Shown here: piece after piece, positions 7,656 to 15,626 of the stretch
How positions within the stretch are numbered: position 1 is the stretch's first letter
Layout of the letters: each line of letters starts with the position of its first letter
NCBI GenBank assembly: GCA_035906055.1
Contig: JAMIFV010000080.1
Location: 1 to 29,032 of the forward strand
DNA from: JAMIFV01 sp035906055
GTDB taxonomy: Bacteria; Pseudomonadota; Alphaproteobacteria; Rickettsiales; JABCZZ01
DNA length: 29,032 nt
Direction: 5' to 3'
Position numbers and translations under genes: made by a program
The notes under the pieces: model-generated
The model's input: only the letters and a program-made list of their open reading frames with translations
Database searches by the model: none
Told to the model about the DNA's origin: nothing

Positions 7656-8174
7656 ATGGGTAAGAGCGTATTCGAGACGATCATGGGCGCATTGGTGCTG
7701 GCAGTGGCCGCAGGCTTCATGGCGTTCGCTTACCAGACCAGCAACCTGAAGCCTGTGGAAGGCTACCCCGTTCTGGCCAAATTCAATACTGTAGCAGGCG
7801 TTGGCCTCGGCAGCGACGTACGCATCGGCGGCATTAAGATCGGCGTCATCAGCAGTATGGCGCTTGATAACACGACCTACAAAGCCGTGCTGACGCTGCA
7901 GATCAGGAACGGCACCCAGATCCCTGCCGACTCTTCGGCCTCCGTGGTAAGCGATGGGTTGCTCGGCAGCAAATACATCAAGATCGAACCCGGTGCGGAC
8001 GACAAAATGCTCGCTTCCGGTGAAGCCATCACCTACACCCAGTCCGCCGTGAACCTTGAAGAACTCATCGGCAAAATGGTGTTCTCCGGCGGCGGCGTCG
8101 ATAAGAACGGCGGCAAGAAAGACCCTAAAACCGACGGTGCCGCGCCTTCCCCCGAATCATCTCACAAGATGTGA
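7656..8174 (+). CDS. mlaD: MlaD/MCE-domain lipid-transport substrate-binding protein
   Basis: This 172-residue protein has a single N-terminal membrane anchor (about residues 8-26, GALVLAVAAGFMAFAY), then one MCE domain (about 35-115) with the characteristic 'VGLGSDVRIGGIKIGVI' and 'SDGLLGSKYIKIEPG' strands. The C-terminal tail is low-complexity and charged. Its length equals E. coli MlaD, the inner-membrane hexameric ring of the Mla phospholipid transport system that maintains outer-membrane asymmetry. A strong AAAGGAG ribosome site precedes the ATG. The MlaE and MlaF partners are not in the window. It lies in the usual NDUFA12-MlaD-DUF2155 neighbourhood. Confidence 0.9.
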   Translation: MGKSVFETIMGALVLAVAAGFMAFAYQTSNLKPVEGYPVLAKFNTVAGVGLGSDVRIGGIKIGVISSMALDNTTYKAVLTLQIRNGTQIPADSSASVVSDGLLGSKYIKIEPGADDKMLASGEAITYTQSAVNLEELIGKMVFSGGGVDKNGGKKDPKTDGAAPSPESSHKM

Positions 8175-8196
8175 TCGCAACAAGGAGATAATGTTT

Positions 8197-8448
8197 ATGT
8201 CCGCATCCCGTATTATGAAATCCGCCGCCGCCATTCCCGAACAGTGGATAGGCCGCGACGGCATGCCGCTGACCTGCGAAGACAAGATCATGCTGCTCAA
8301 CGACCATCTCGAAGAAATCAACGAGCTTTGCCAGCAGGCTTTCGAAGAAGCCATGCATATGGGCTGCAGTGAAGAGTTCATGCGCATCGTGCTGCAGAAC
8401 ATGATCTCCACCCTCAAGCGCAACAGCCGTAAATCCTTCAGCTGCTAG
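8197..8448 (+). CDS. Small hypothetical protein (83 aa)
   Basis: The 83-residue protein begins MSASRIMKSAAAIPEQWIG and has a helical middle with several Met, Glu and Cys residues (LCQQAFEEAMHMGCSEE). It is soluble, without a membrane segment. AAGGAG at 8182-8187 is 9 bases before ATG 8197, but only 3 before the in-frame ATG at 8191, so 8197 is preferred. It lies 22 bases after mlaD and 14 before the DUF2155 gene, so it is probably part of the same operon. Family and function are unknown to me. Confidence 0.65.
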   Translation: MSASRIMKSAAAIPEQWIGRDGMPLTCEDKIMLLNDHLEEINELCQQAFEEAMHMGCSEEFMRIVLQNMISTLKRNSRKSFSC

Positions 8449-8462
8449 GTTAAATATACAGC

Positions 8463-9089
8463 GTGCAAAAGCCCTTCCTCGCCGCCCTTGTAACTTTATC
8501 GCTGCTGGCGCTGCCGCTGGCTGCTTATGCCATCACTGCGCAAGAAGCGCAGGAAGCGGGTGAGCCTGCGCCCAACCAGTACATGCCTGAGGAGGACGTG
8601 CCCGAGCAGGCCGTGCAGGAACCCGAAGCGGACGACATACCCGAAACCGACCCGGACACCGGCGACGACCTGCTGCCTTCTACTCCGCTTACCACTGCAC
8701 CTACCTACCAGCAGCCCGGTATAATAGAGCCTGCGCTGCCCGTAACCCCTGCCCCGCCTGAAGACAAAGGCAGCACCGATTTCAACATGGCGATATTGCA
8801 GGGCCTCAACAAGGTAACCGCCCGCGCGCAGGAACTGGAAGCCCCCATCGGCAGCGTCACACGCTTCGGCACGATTGAAATAGTGGTGCATAAATGCTGG
8901 AAATCAGCGCCGACCGACCGCCCGGAAAACGCCGCATTGCTGGAAATATCTGAAATAAAGCAGAACGAAACGCCCCAGCGCATTTATTCCGGCTGGATGT
9001 TCTCCTCCACCCCCGGCATTTCCTCGCTGGAACACCCGTTTTATGATGTGACCGTGGTGGAATGCAAGAAAAGTGATGTGAAGCCCTAG
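8463..9089 (+). CDS. DUF2155-domain exported protein
   Basis: The 208-residue protein starts at GTG 8463 with a clean signal peptide (hydrophobic LAALVTLSLLALPLAAYA, cleavage probably after residue 23). An acidic, Pro/Glu-rich linker (about 25-95) follows, then a DUF2155 domain (about 105-205) marked by 'ARAQELEAPIGSVTRFGTIE', 'VHKCWKSAP' and 'IYSGWMFSSTPGISSLEHP'. DUF2155 proteins are periplasmic, alphaproteobacterial and of unproven function. They commonly sit beside NDUFA12 and MlaD-like genes, as here. No strong ribosome site precedes the GTG, suggesting coupling to the gene 14 bases upstream. The stop overlaps a short terminator-like hairpin. Confidence 0.9.
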   Translation: MQKPFLAALVTLSLLALPLAAYAITAQEAQEAGEPAPNQYMPEEDVPEQAVQEPEADDIPETDPDTGDDLLPSTPLTTAPTYQQPGIIEPALPVTPAPPEDKGSTDFNMAILQGLNKVTARAQELEAPIGSVTRFGTIEIVVHKCWKSAPTDRPENAALLEISEIKQNETPQRIYSGWMFSSTPGISSLEHPFYDVTVVECKKSDVKP

Positions 9090-9100
9090 AGGGCTTTCTT
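9081..9100 (+). terminator. Short terminator-like hairpin at the end of the DUF2155 gene
   Basis: AAGCCC and GGGCTT form a 6-bp stem around the loop TAGA, which contains the stop codon, followed by TCTT. It is weak (short stem, poor T-run) but is placed where the dnaG-to-DUF2155 block ends. The long repeat region follows. Confidence 0.35.
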
Positions 9101-9196
9101 AAAGGGGGGCGGAACACCCCCGATTGCACTCCGTGCAATTTCTCCCTCGCTTCGCGGGATCGTCGTAAAGCACTCCTCCACCACTACGGTAATGTG

Positions 9197-9296
9197 TTGT
9201 CATTCTGAGGAACATTATGCCGAACATTGTGACGAAGAATCCCCTTGCTTGTGTATAGGTAGCAAGGATATCCTTCGCTAACGCTCAGGATGATAA
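9197..9296. repeat. Nested palindromic intergenic repeat
   Basis: TTGTCATTCTGAG (9197-9209) faces CTCAGGATGATAA (9284-9296). Inside, GAAGAATCCCCTTGCT faces AGCAAGGATATCCTTC. The 'TCATTCTGAG ... GAAGAATCC' wording resembles a palindromic repeat class seen between genes in many bacteria. No gene is present. Confidence 0.55.
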
Positions 9297-9300
9297 CCAA

Positions 9301-9531
9301 CCCCGCCGCAAGCAGCGGGGTATTAAGGGTAATGGGGATGAAGACATCCCCCTTCGCTAATGCTTACCCCCTCTGAAGGGGTCGTCGCCTTCGGCTCCTC
9401 CACGCCGCAAGCGGCGGGGAATGTACCCGGAGGGATTCAATTCCAGAGCAGTGCCGTAGTCATGGAGAAGCGAAGCGACGACCCCCCAGGGGAAATTTGC
9501 GGAGCAAAATTGGGGGCAGCGTGCCCCCCCC
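9301..9531. repeat. Cluster of inverted repeats, no gene
   Basis: This stretch holds several stacked palindromes. CCCCGC...GCGGGG is at about 9302-9321. GGGTAA faces TTACCC across about 9328-9368. A larger pair, with CCCCTCTGAAGGGGTCGTCG near 9368-9388, faces CGACGACCCCCCAGGGG near 9477-9493. Together with 9101-9300 it makes a gene-free region of about 440 bases between the convergent DUF2155 and corA genes. Open frames here are short and made of repeat sequence. Confidence 0.5.
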
Positions 9532-10491
9532 CTATAACCAGCCCTTGCTCTTAAAGAGCTTATACGGCAGCAACGCCGCCAGTATCATCATGCCGATGGC
9601 CATGGGGTAGCCCGCAACCCAGTGCAGTTCGGGCATTTCCTTGAAATTCATACCGTAAATGCTCGCTATCAGCGTCGGCGGCATCAGCACGATCGTGCCG
9701 ACCGACACGATCTTGATGATCGCGTTCTGCTCGATGTTCACCATCCCCAGCGTCGCATCCAGCAGGAAGTTCACCTTGCTGGAAAGAAAGTTGGCATGGT
9801 CGCTGAGGGCGGCGATATCATGCAGTATGGTACGCATGCGGTCATGCTCGGCGGTGGCGTGAAAGGCAGGCGCATGCAACAGGAAGCCCGCCATGCGGTT
9901 GATGCTGACGAGCGACTCGCGCGTTTTGGAGATAGCGTCGCCGTTCACGCCGATATGGCGCAGTATCTCTTCGAAATCCAGCTTCTTGCCTTCTTTGCCG
10001 GAATGGAAGATGGTCTGCGTCATGCCGTCCATCTGGTGGCCGATGGACTCAAGAATATCCGCCATGCGGTTGACGATGGCTTCCATCAGTTCGGCAGCGA
10101 CCGTCACCGACTTGCTCTGGCCGATCTTCTGCAGCCTGCCATGTATCACACGAAAGGGCTGCGGGTCGCTGTAGCGCACGGTGATGAGGGTATTTCCTAC
10201 CAGCACGAAAGTGATCGAGGCCATTTCCGGCAGCACGGTGTCCGATTTGGTCACCACGGTGAACGTGGCATAGAGCGCACCGTTCTCCTGATAAAGGCGG
10301 TTGGAAAGCTCGATCTCATGCATTTCGTCGGAGGTGGGAATTTCTATGGCGAAAAGCTTCTCGACGAAACTCTCTTCCTGCTGGCTGGGCACAAACAGAT
10401 CCACCCACACCACGCGCCCGAGATCCTTAATGGCGGCTTCCGGCGTCAGCGTTTGCAGTGAATTGCCTTCGAACGTATAAAACGTATGCAT
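9532..10491 (-). CDS. corA: CorA-family Mg2+/Co2+ transporter
   Basis: The 319-residue protein has the CorA plan. A large N-terminal cytoplasmic domain (1 to about 245) begins MHTFYTFEGN with 'WVDLFVPSQQEE'. A long stalk helix leads into the first membrane helix (IIKIVSVGTIVLMPPTLIASI), ending in the signature 'YGMNF' (GMN at about 280-282). A short acidic periplasmic loop (KEMPELHW) follows, then the second helix and a basic C-terminus. The GMN loop is the ion selectivity filter of the pentamer. Length is normal. It lies downstream of the GMC oxidoreductase on the same strand with about 50 bases between them. Confidence 0.95.
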   Translation of the reverse strand: MHTFYTFEGNSLQTLTPEAAIKDLGRVVWVDLFVPSQQEESFVEKLFAIEIPTSDEMHEIELSNRLYQENGALYATFTVVTKSDTVLPEMASITFVLVGNTLITVRYSDPQPFRVIHGRLQKIGQSKSVTVAAELMEAIVNRMADILESIGHQMDGMTQTIFHSGKEGKKLDFEEILRHIGVNGDAISKTRESLVSINRMAGFLLHAPAFHATAEHDRMRTILHDIAALSDHANFLSSKVNFLLDATLGMVNIEQNAIIKIVSVGTIVLMPPTLIASIYGMNFKEMPELHWVAGYPMAIGMMILAALLPYKLFKSKGWL

Positions 10492-10540
10492 GCCGTCCCC
10501 GAGCGATTGTTACATCCCAATGCATAACAAGCGGCAAGGC

Positions 10541-12124
10541 TCAGTGGAACAGTTTTTTCATGTGATCGGCCAGACGCACCGTCATGGCCAGGATGGTGAA
10601 GGTGGGGTTGGCGTAACCGCCGGTGGGAAACACTGACGCCCCGGCCACAAACAGGTTGGGCAGGCCGTGCACGCGGCAATCCGCATCCACCACCCCCTCG
10701 CGCGGGCTGGCGCTCATGCGCGTGGTGCCCATATGGTGCGCGCCTCCCTTGGCACCCGCCAGAATCTCGTCTTCCGTCTCCGGCAGTTGCACCTCCATAT
10801 GGCCAAAGCCCGAGCGCTGCACTTCGTCGCGGATGATGCCGTGCGCCACGCGTATGCCGTGGCGGTCAAGCTCACAAAGGCGCCAGTCGACCTTGGCCAT
10901 CCTCTGGCCGAGCTGGTCGCACCTGCCCGCCAGCGTGATACGGCTGTCGGGGTTGGGCACCTGTTCCACGTAATTGGACAGGCGGTAGGCAGGCACGCGC
11001 TTTTCCTCGCCACGGCTGATGGAAAGGTTGGCGTCCCACTTCATATAGGGGCGCAATTTACGGATAAGGCGGCTGTCGAGAATGTGAAAATCGAGCGACC
11101 AGTTATGCACATCGTCGAGCAATTGCTCGAACCGGCCCGGCCTGGATTTTCCGGCAAGGATGATCTCGGAACGGAAATCCGGTATCCGGCGCGAGCGTAC
11201 GATGTCTTCCGGCATGGCGATATGGCAGCGGAAATACTTGCCGTCATGCTCCGCCACATGGCCGTAATGCGTGAGCACCTGCTCAGGGTTGTTGGGGATG
11301 ATCGCACCGTTGATATAGGTGATATGCTCCATGAAGAAACGGCCCACCAGGTCGTGCTGATTGCCGACGCCACGCGGGAACACATCGTCAGAGAGCAGCA
11401 ATACCCTCGGATTCTCAATGCCGCCGGTCGCCAGCACAAAATATTTCGCGCGCACGCTGAGCCTGTTGCCCTTCAGCGTCGTGGCATCCAGATGCGTGAT
11501 CTGCGAGCCGTCCTTCGCCGCCTTTATGCCGGTAACGATGGTATGCAGATAAAAATCCACGTTCGGCAGTTCCTTCACTTCATCATAGAGCAGGTCGCCC
11601 ACGCTTGGCGCTTTGTTCCACGCGCTGCTTACATAACGCGCCGTCACCGTCTCCACCTGCTTAGGGTCAAAGGGGAATAATGCCCTGCCGGTTTCGCGCG
11701 CCACATCCTGCGCCGAAGCGTTATGCTGGTAATCCTTGATCCTCAGCAGCCTCGCAGCGCGGTTATAATAAGGTTCCAGTTCAGAAGCGGAAAACGGCCA
11801 GCCGCTGTGGGGCATCCAGTCCAGTTTTTCAAAATTCACCGCGCGCAACGGCACGATATGCCCGCCCCACAGGCCGGTAGCGCCGCCGAAAAAACGCGGG
11901 CGCAAACGCTGCAGCTTGGGATAGCTGCGCCCCACATTCACCACTTTCTCCAGGCTCTGGGTGGCGCTGTCCATTTCCATGCCGCCGCTTTCCAGCACGG
12001 CCACCTTAAACGGCTGGCGCGCGAACTCACGGGCAAGCGTTATGCCCGCAGCGCCGCCGCCGATAACACAGATATCGGTTTCGATGGCGGCCTTGTTGAC
12101 CAGTGTGCGTGCGTCGAGGAACAT
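10541..12124 (-). CDS. GMC-family FAD-dependent oxidoreductase
   Basis: This 527-residue protein has an N-terminal FAD-binding Rossmann motif (CVIGGGAAGITLAREF, glycines at 22-24 and 27), a central substrate domain, and a C-terminal GMC_oxred_C domain. The latter contains 'GGAHHMGTTRM', providing the active-site His, and 'VAGASVFPTGGYANPTFTI', which binds FAD. Such enzymes oxidise alcohol groups of sugars, sterols or other alcohols; the substrate cannot be told from sequence. There is no twin-arginine signal, so it is probably cytoplasmic. It is divergent from copA (about 175 bases apart) and upstream of corA on the same strand. The ATG at 12124-12122 has no strong ribosome site. Confidence 0.9.
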   Translation of the reverse strand: MFLDARTLVNKAAIETDICVIGGGAAGITLAREFARQPFKVAVLESGGMEMDSATQSLEKVVNVGRSYPKLQRLRPRFFGGATGLWGGHIVPLRAVNFEKLDWMPHSGWPFSASELEPYYNRAARLLRIKDYQHNASAQDVARETGRALFPFDPKQVETVTARYVSSAWNKAPSVGDLLYDEVKELPNVDFYLHTIVTGIKAAKDGSQITHLDATTLKGNRLSVRAKYFVLATGGIENPRVLLLSDDVFPRGVGNQHDLVGRFFMEHITYINGAIIPNNPEQVLTHYGHVAEHDGKYFRCHIAMPEDIVRSRRIPDFRSEIILAGKSRPGRFEQLLDDVHNWSLDFHILDSRLIRKLRPYMKWDANLSISRGEEKRVPAYRLSNYVEQVPNPDSRITLAGRCDQLGQRMAKVDWRLCELDRHGIRVAHGIIRDEVQRSGFGHMEVQLPETEDEILAGAKGGAHHMGTTRMSASPREGVVDADCRVHGLPNLFVAGASVFPTGGYANPTFTILAMTVRLADHMKKLFH

Positions 12125-12188
12125 GTTTCAAAACAGAAGCGGTTACTGTGCATTACATCACAGACTGTTTAATTTTTTATTGGTTTTA

Positions 12189-12208
12189 GCAAATATTTGT
12201 TTATTTGC
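12189..12208. promoter_or_regulatory. Inverted repeat in the GMC-copA divergent region (possible operator or attenuator)
   Basis: GCAAATA and TATTTGC form a perfect 7-bp inverted repeat with a 6-base spacer. It lies in the AT-rich gap between two divergent genes and about 20 bases upstream of the copA -35 hexamer. It may bind a regulator; no specific copper-response box was recognised. Confidence 0.3.
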
Positions 12209-12225
12209 ATTAACATTCACCATAA

Positions 12226-12255
12226 TTGCACCGTTAAAATCAGCAACAATATAAA
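12226..12255 (+). promoter_or_regulatory. Putative promoter of copA
   Basis: TTGCAC at 12226-12231 and TATAAA at 12250-12255 are spaced by 18 bases in an AT-rich region. The copA ATG is about 43 bases downstream of the -10 hexamer. Confidence 0.5.
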
Positions 12256-12298
12256 GCATTGAATAGTATAACAATAATTGATAGCATCGGCGCGGTTA

Positions 12299-13927
12299 AT
12301 GAAAGCTATATTACTCATGCGCAACCTTTGGCCGGTATTACTGTTTCTCTTTGGCGCAGCACCCGCACTTGCGGGTGATTACCATCTTGATATCAAGCGC
12401 GGAGAGGTTAACATCACCGGCACGCCGGTCAGCAAAATCACGGTCAACGGCACTATTCCCGGCCCCACGCTGCGCTTTACCGAAGGGGAAGACGTCACCA
12501 TCACCGTCACCAACCACATGGACGAGATAACCTCCGTCCACTGGCACGGGCTGTTATTGCCGGGCGCCATGGACGGCGCGCCGGGCTTCAACGGCTTCCC
12601 CGGCATTCGCCCCGGCGAGACGTTTACATACCGCTTCACCACGCGCCAGTCCGGCACGTACTGGTATCACTCGCACAGTAACGAGCAGGAGCAGGAAGGA
12701 TTATACGGCTCCATCGTCATCACGCCCAAAGGCAAAGACCCGGTACAGGCTGACCGCGACTATGTGATCCTGCTATCCGATTTCACGCATGAAAGTGCCG
12801 CCGAGATACACCGGAACCTCAAAATGAACTCCGCCTACTACAATCACAACCAGCGCACTCTGGGCGATTTTATACAGGACATACAATACAAAGGCTTAGG
12901 CAAAACACTGAAAGACCGCAAGGAATGGGGCGAGATGCGCATGACGCCCACCGACCTTGCCGATGTGACCGGCTATGCGTTCCTTACCAACGGCAAAACG
13001 CCTGCGCAGAACTGGACAGGGTTGTTCAGGAAAGGCGAAAAGATACGCTTACGTTTCATCAACGCGTCTGCCATGTCCATTTTCGACGTGCGCATCCCCG
13101 GCCTGAAAATGACCGTGGTGGCAGCTGACGGGCAGAATGTAGAGCCGGTGAAGGTGGATGAATTCCGCTTCGGCATCGCTGAGACGTATGACGTGGTTGT
13201 GGAGCCAGCCGAAGACAAAGCTTACACTATTGCTGCCGAACCGATCGACCGTACGGGCTTTGCCCTTGCCACGCTTGCGCCGTGTGAGGGCATGCGCGGG
13301 GAAGCACCGGCGCAGCGCGAACGCGCAACGCTCACGATGGCCGATATGGGCGGCATGGACCATGCCACGATGCACCATGCCGATATGAGCGCGATGGAAA
13401 GCGGCTGGGCTGATGCAGGCACGCCTCAGGGGCAGAAGGCGCTTGCTTATGAGGATCTGCGCGCACTTGGCACGCAAGCCAGAACGGCGAAGCCCGTGCG
13501 CGAGATCGTGATACGGCTGGGCGGTAACATGGAGCGCTATATCTGGACGCTGAACGGAAAGAAATTCGAGGACGCAACGCCCATCACGCTTACTTACGGC
13601 GAAACTGTGAGGCTGAAATTCATCAATGACACGATGATGGCACACCCCATGCACCTGCACGGCATGTTCATGCAGCTGGAGAATGGGCAAAAGGCTGACA
13701 AACGACCGAATAAACATACGGTCATCGTGCCGCCGGGCGGCACACAGTCCGTGCTGCTCACGGCGGACGAACAGGGCGAGTGGCCCATCCACTGCCACCT
13801 GCTTTTCCATATGGCGTCAGGCATGATGAATACGGTGACAGTGGGTAAACCGGGTGCGAAAGCCACACCGGCTCCGCATGAAGATCATGAAATGCACATG
13901 GAGGGGCATCACCACCATGCGCATTAA
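12299..13927 (+). CDS. copA: CopA-like multicopper oxidase (copper resistance)
   Basis: From ATG 12299 the protein has 542 residues: a signal peptide (hydrophobic WPVLLFLFGAAPALA, cleaved near residue 25), then three cupredoxin domains. Copper ligands are visible at H81/H83 (HWHG), H124/H126 (YWYHSHS), H449/H452/H454 (HPMHLHG) and H498-C499-H500...H504 (HCHLLFH, the type 1 Cys). A Met/His-rich stretch (MGGMDHATMHHADMSAM) precedes domain 3 as in PcoA/CopA, and the C-terminus is His-rich (HEDHEMHMEGHHHHAH). These enzymes oxidise Cu(I) in the periplasm. An in-frame TTG at 12278 is less likely. The signal peptide has no obvious twin-arginine pair, unlike classic CopA. copB follows after a repeat. 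Confidence 0.92.
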   Translation: MKAILLMRNLWPVLLFLFGAAPALAGDYHLDIKRGEVNITGTPVSKITVNGTIPGPTLRFTEGEDVTITVTNHMDEITSVHWHGLLLPGAMDGAPGFNGFPGIRPGETFTYRFTTRQSGTYWYHSHSNEQEQEGLYGSIVITPKGKDPVQADRDYVILLSDFTHESAAEIHRNLKMNSAYYNHNQRTLGDFIQDIQYKGLGKTLKDRKEWGEMRMTPTDLADVTGYAFLTNGKTPAQNWTGLFRKGEKIRLRFINASAMSIFDVRIPGLKMTVVAADGQNVEPVKVDEFRFGIAETYDVVVEPAEDKAYTIAAEPIDRTGFALATLAPCEGMRGEAPAQRERATLTMADMGGMDHATMHHADMSAMESGWADAGTPQGQKALAYEDLRALGTQARTAKPVREIVIRLGGNMERYIWTLNGKKFEDATPITLTYGETVRLKFINDTMMAHPMHLHGMFMQLENGQKADKRPNKHTVIVPPGGTQSVLLTADEQGEWPIHCHLLFHMASGMMNTVTVGKPGAKATPAPHEDHEMHMEGHHHHAH

Positions 13928-13939
13928 ATGTTTATCCGA

Positions 13940-14145
13940 TTGTCATTGCGTGCAAGCAGCCGGCAGGCTGCGCGATACGCAATCCATAGCGCATCCGCAA
14001 CATTACTATAGTGGCGCGGCAGCAGGCGCGCCGTGTGCTAAGCCCCATCACACGGCAGGTCTGCTGACCTGCCACGCAATGCTCACGCAAGTGCAACATG
14101 GATTCCGGATAATCTCGCCTGCCTGCTCGCTTCCCGCAATGACAA
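13940..14145. repeat. 206-bp palindromic element between copA and copB
   Basis: TTGTCATTGCG (13940-13950) and CGCAATGACAA (14135-14145) are perfect inverted ends. The arms remain partly complementary inward (for example AGCAGCCGGCAGGC and ATCCAT against ATGGAT and GCCTGCCTGCTCGC). A perfect inner hairpin GGCAGGTC-TGCT-GACCTGCC lies near 14057-14076. The right terminus contains the likely copB ATG (14139-14141). The 'GTCATTGCG...CGCAATGAC' wording is typical of palindromic repeats found in alphaproteobacterial genomes. Confidence 0.7.
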
Positions 14146-14834
14146 TTTCTTTTTTGTTATTATTAGGTTCTGCCCTCCCCGCCAACGCGCAAGAGCCGCA
14201 CGACCACGGCACCAAGACCTTCCACGCATTCCAGCTTGAAGCCGATCGCGGGTATGGCCGTAATGAGATGGTTTCTTCGTGGGATTTCAAAGGATGGATC
14301 GGCAAGGACCGTGACAAACTGGCGCTTAAAAGCGAGGGAGAAAAGGAAGGCGGCCACCTCAAACAGGCGGAGTTCTGGGGCATGTACAGCCGCAATGCCT
14401 CCGAATTCTGGGACGCGCAGGTGGGGCTTCGCCATGACACGCAGAGAGAAGGCACGTCTTACCTTGTAATGGGGTTTGAGGGGCTTGCTCCCTATTTCCT
14501 CGATACGCAGATACATTTCTTCATAAGCCACAAAGGTGATGCCAGCGCGCGCCTGCGGCAGGAGACCGACCTGCTCATAACCCAGCAACTGGTGGCAGAG
14601 CCTTATGTTGAAGTGAATGCGTTTGTGCAGGATGTACCGGAGCAGCATGTGAAAGGCGGGTTCTCTTCGCTGGAGCTGGGACTGAAAACACGCTACGAGG
14701 TCACACGCAAATTCGCTCCCTATCTCGACCTGCGTTATGAACGCAAACTCGGCGCGACTTCAGGCATCGCACAGGGCAGTGGCGAGCATCGCGACGATTT
14801 CATCGCCGCGCTGGGTATAAGGCTGATATTCTGA
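14139..14834 (+). CDS. copB: Copper resistance protein B (outer-membrane CopB family)
   Basis: From ATG 14139 the protein has 231 residues: a short signal peptide (MTISFLLLLGSALPANA, cleavage before QEPHDHG), then a CopB domain. Conserved traits are 'DRGYGRNEMVSSWDFKGWIG' early on, 'AEFWGMYSRNASEFWDAQVG', 'RLRQETDLLITQQLVAEPYVE' (only the recognisable cores are quoted) and the closing beta-strand 'IAALGIRLIF' with a C-terminal Phe, as in barrel proteins. CopB works with CopA in copper tolerance at the outer membrane. The frame is open upstream through the whole repeat to 13854, but that part is repeat sequence. The chosen start lies in the repeat's terminal arm, and no ribosome site is evident, so the start is uncertain. 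Confidence 0.85.
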   Translation: MTISFLLLLGSALPANAQEPHDHGTKTFHAFQLEADRGYGRNEMVSSWDFKGWIGKDRDKLALKSEGEKEGGHLKQAEFWGMYSRNASEFWDAQVGLRHDTQREGTSYLVMGFEGLAPYFLDTQIHFFISHKGDASARLRQETDLLITQQLVAEPYVEVNAFVQDVPEQHVKGGFSSLELGLKTRYEVTRKFAPYLDLRYERKLGATSGIAQGSGEHRDDFIAALGIRLIF

Positions 14835-14886
14835 TATCCGTCATCGCCTGAGTTGGCATCCGTCAACTGACGTTGATAAGTGTTTT

Positions 14887-15621
14887 TTAAAACTTATATT
14901 CTACTGCAAATTTAAGCGTGTGATCCGGTGCGGCCTCAGACAGTCCGGCGAGATAGCCGACCTGATAGCCTATCTTCTCATTAATATGGCCGTAAATGAC
15001 CGGGCCGATGCGGTGGGTCTGGTCGTCAAAGCGCGGCAGTTCGTCCACCCTGCCCGTGCCGCCAAGGTAATCCAGCGCGGGAGCAAAATGCTCATTCACA
15101 TGATAACGCAGGCTCATGCGCATATCGCCGTTGAAACCGCGCTTGGCGTCGCTGCCCACTTCACGGTCGCCGCCGATATTGAAGCGCCCTTCGAAACTTT
15201 CATTGAGGTAGCGAAACAACAGGCGCGCCTTGGCTTTGTCGGACGCATGGTCAATATGGGACTTCTCATATTCCATCCTTATGCCAAGCGAGAACGGCGC
15301 GTCTTTGCCTTGTTTGAGGAACTGGAACGTATGCTCCATCGCGGTGACCGCGTAACGCGTTCCTTCGCCATGTCCGCGCTCGGCCACGAATTCAAAGCCA
15401 ATGCCCCAGCGGTCGGTGATGCCGTATTCCGCTTCCAGCGCATATTCGCGGAAATGGTCTTTGTATTTGCTGTCATCAAGGTCCCAGCGCAGGCCTGCCT
15501 CAAGCGTGGCCTTGCCCTTGGTGAGGTCGGGCGAGTTGATGGTCAGCACATTGGCGGAGGCGATGGCCGGGGCTGCAAGCACCAGCGCACATATGGATAA
15601 TGTTTGCTTCAACAGTTTCAC
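14887..15621 (-). CDS. Exported outer-membrane beta-barrel-like protein
   Basis: From GTG 15621 the protein has 244 residues: a signal peptide (KLLKQTLSICALVLAAPAIASA, cleaved before NVLTINS), then alternating polar/aromatic strands such as 'EYALEAEYGITDRWGIGFEF' and 'GDMRMSLRYHVNEHFAPAL', ending 'LKFAVEYKF' with the C-terminal Phe typical of outer-membrane barrels. The exact family is not recognised. A TTG at 15630 is an alternative start that overlaps the upstream terC stop. It lies 5 bases downstream of the TerC-family gene, so the two are probably co-transcribed. It converges with copB, another barrel protein, but a copper role is only a guess. Confidence 0.75.
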   Translation of the reverse strand: MKLLKQTLSICALVLAAPAIASANVLTINSPDLTKGKATLEAGLRWDLDDSKYKDHFREYALEAEYGITDRWGIGFEFVAERGHGEGTRYAVTAMEHTFQFLKQGKDAPFSLGIRMEYEKSHIDHASDKAKARLLFRYLNESFEGRFNIGGDREVGSDAKRGFNGDMRMSLRYHVNEHFAPALDYLGGTGRVDELPRFDDQTHRIGPVIYGHINEKIGYQVGYLAGLSEAAPDHTLKFAVEYKF

Positions 15622-15626
15622 AGGTC

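Noticed and set aside
9622..10461. Open frame on the plus strand opposite corA
   Set aside because: It is a shadow of corA with a His-rich composition and no ribosome site.
13854..14138. N-terminal extension of CopB reaching back into copA
   Set aside because: The sequence is the palindromic repeat plus the copA end; a proper signal peptide begins at 14139.
14835..14886. Bidirectional terminator between copB and the convergent barrel-protein gene
   Set aside because: A small GTCAAC/GTTG hairpin followed by TTTTTT is present, but the stem is only 4-5 bp; too weak to annotate.
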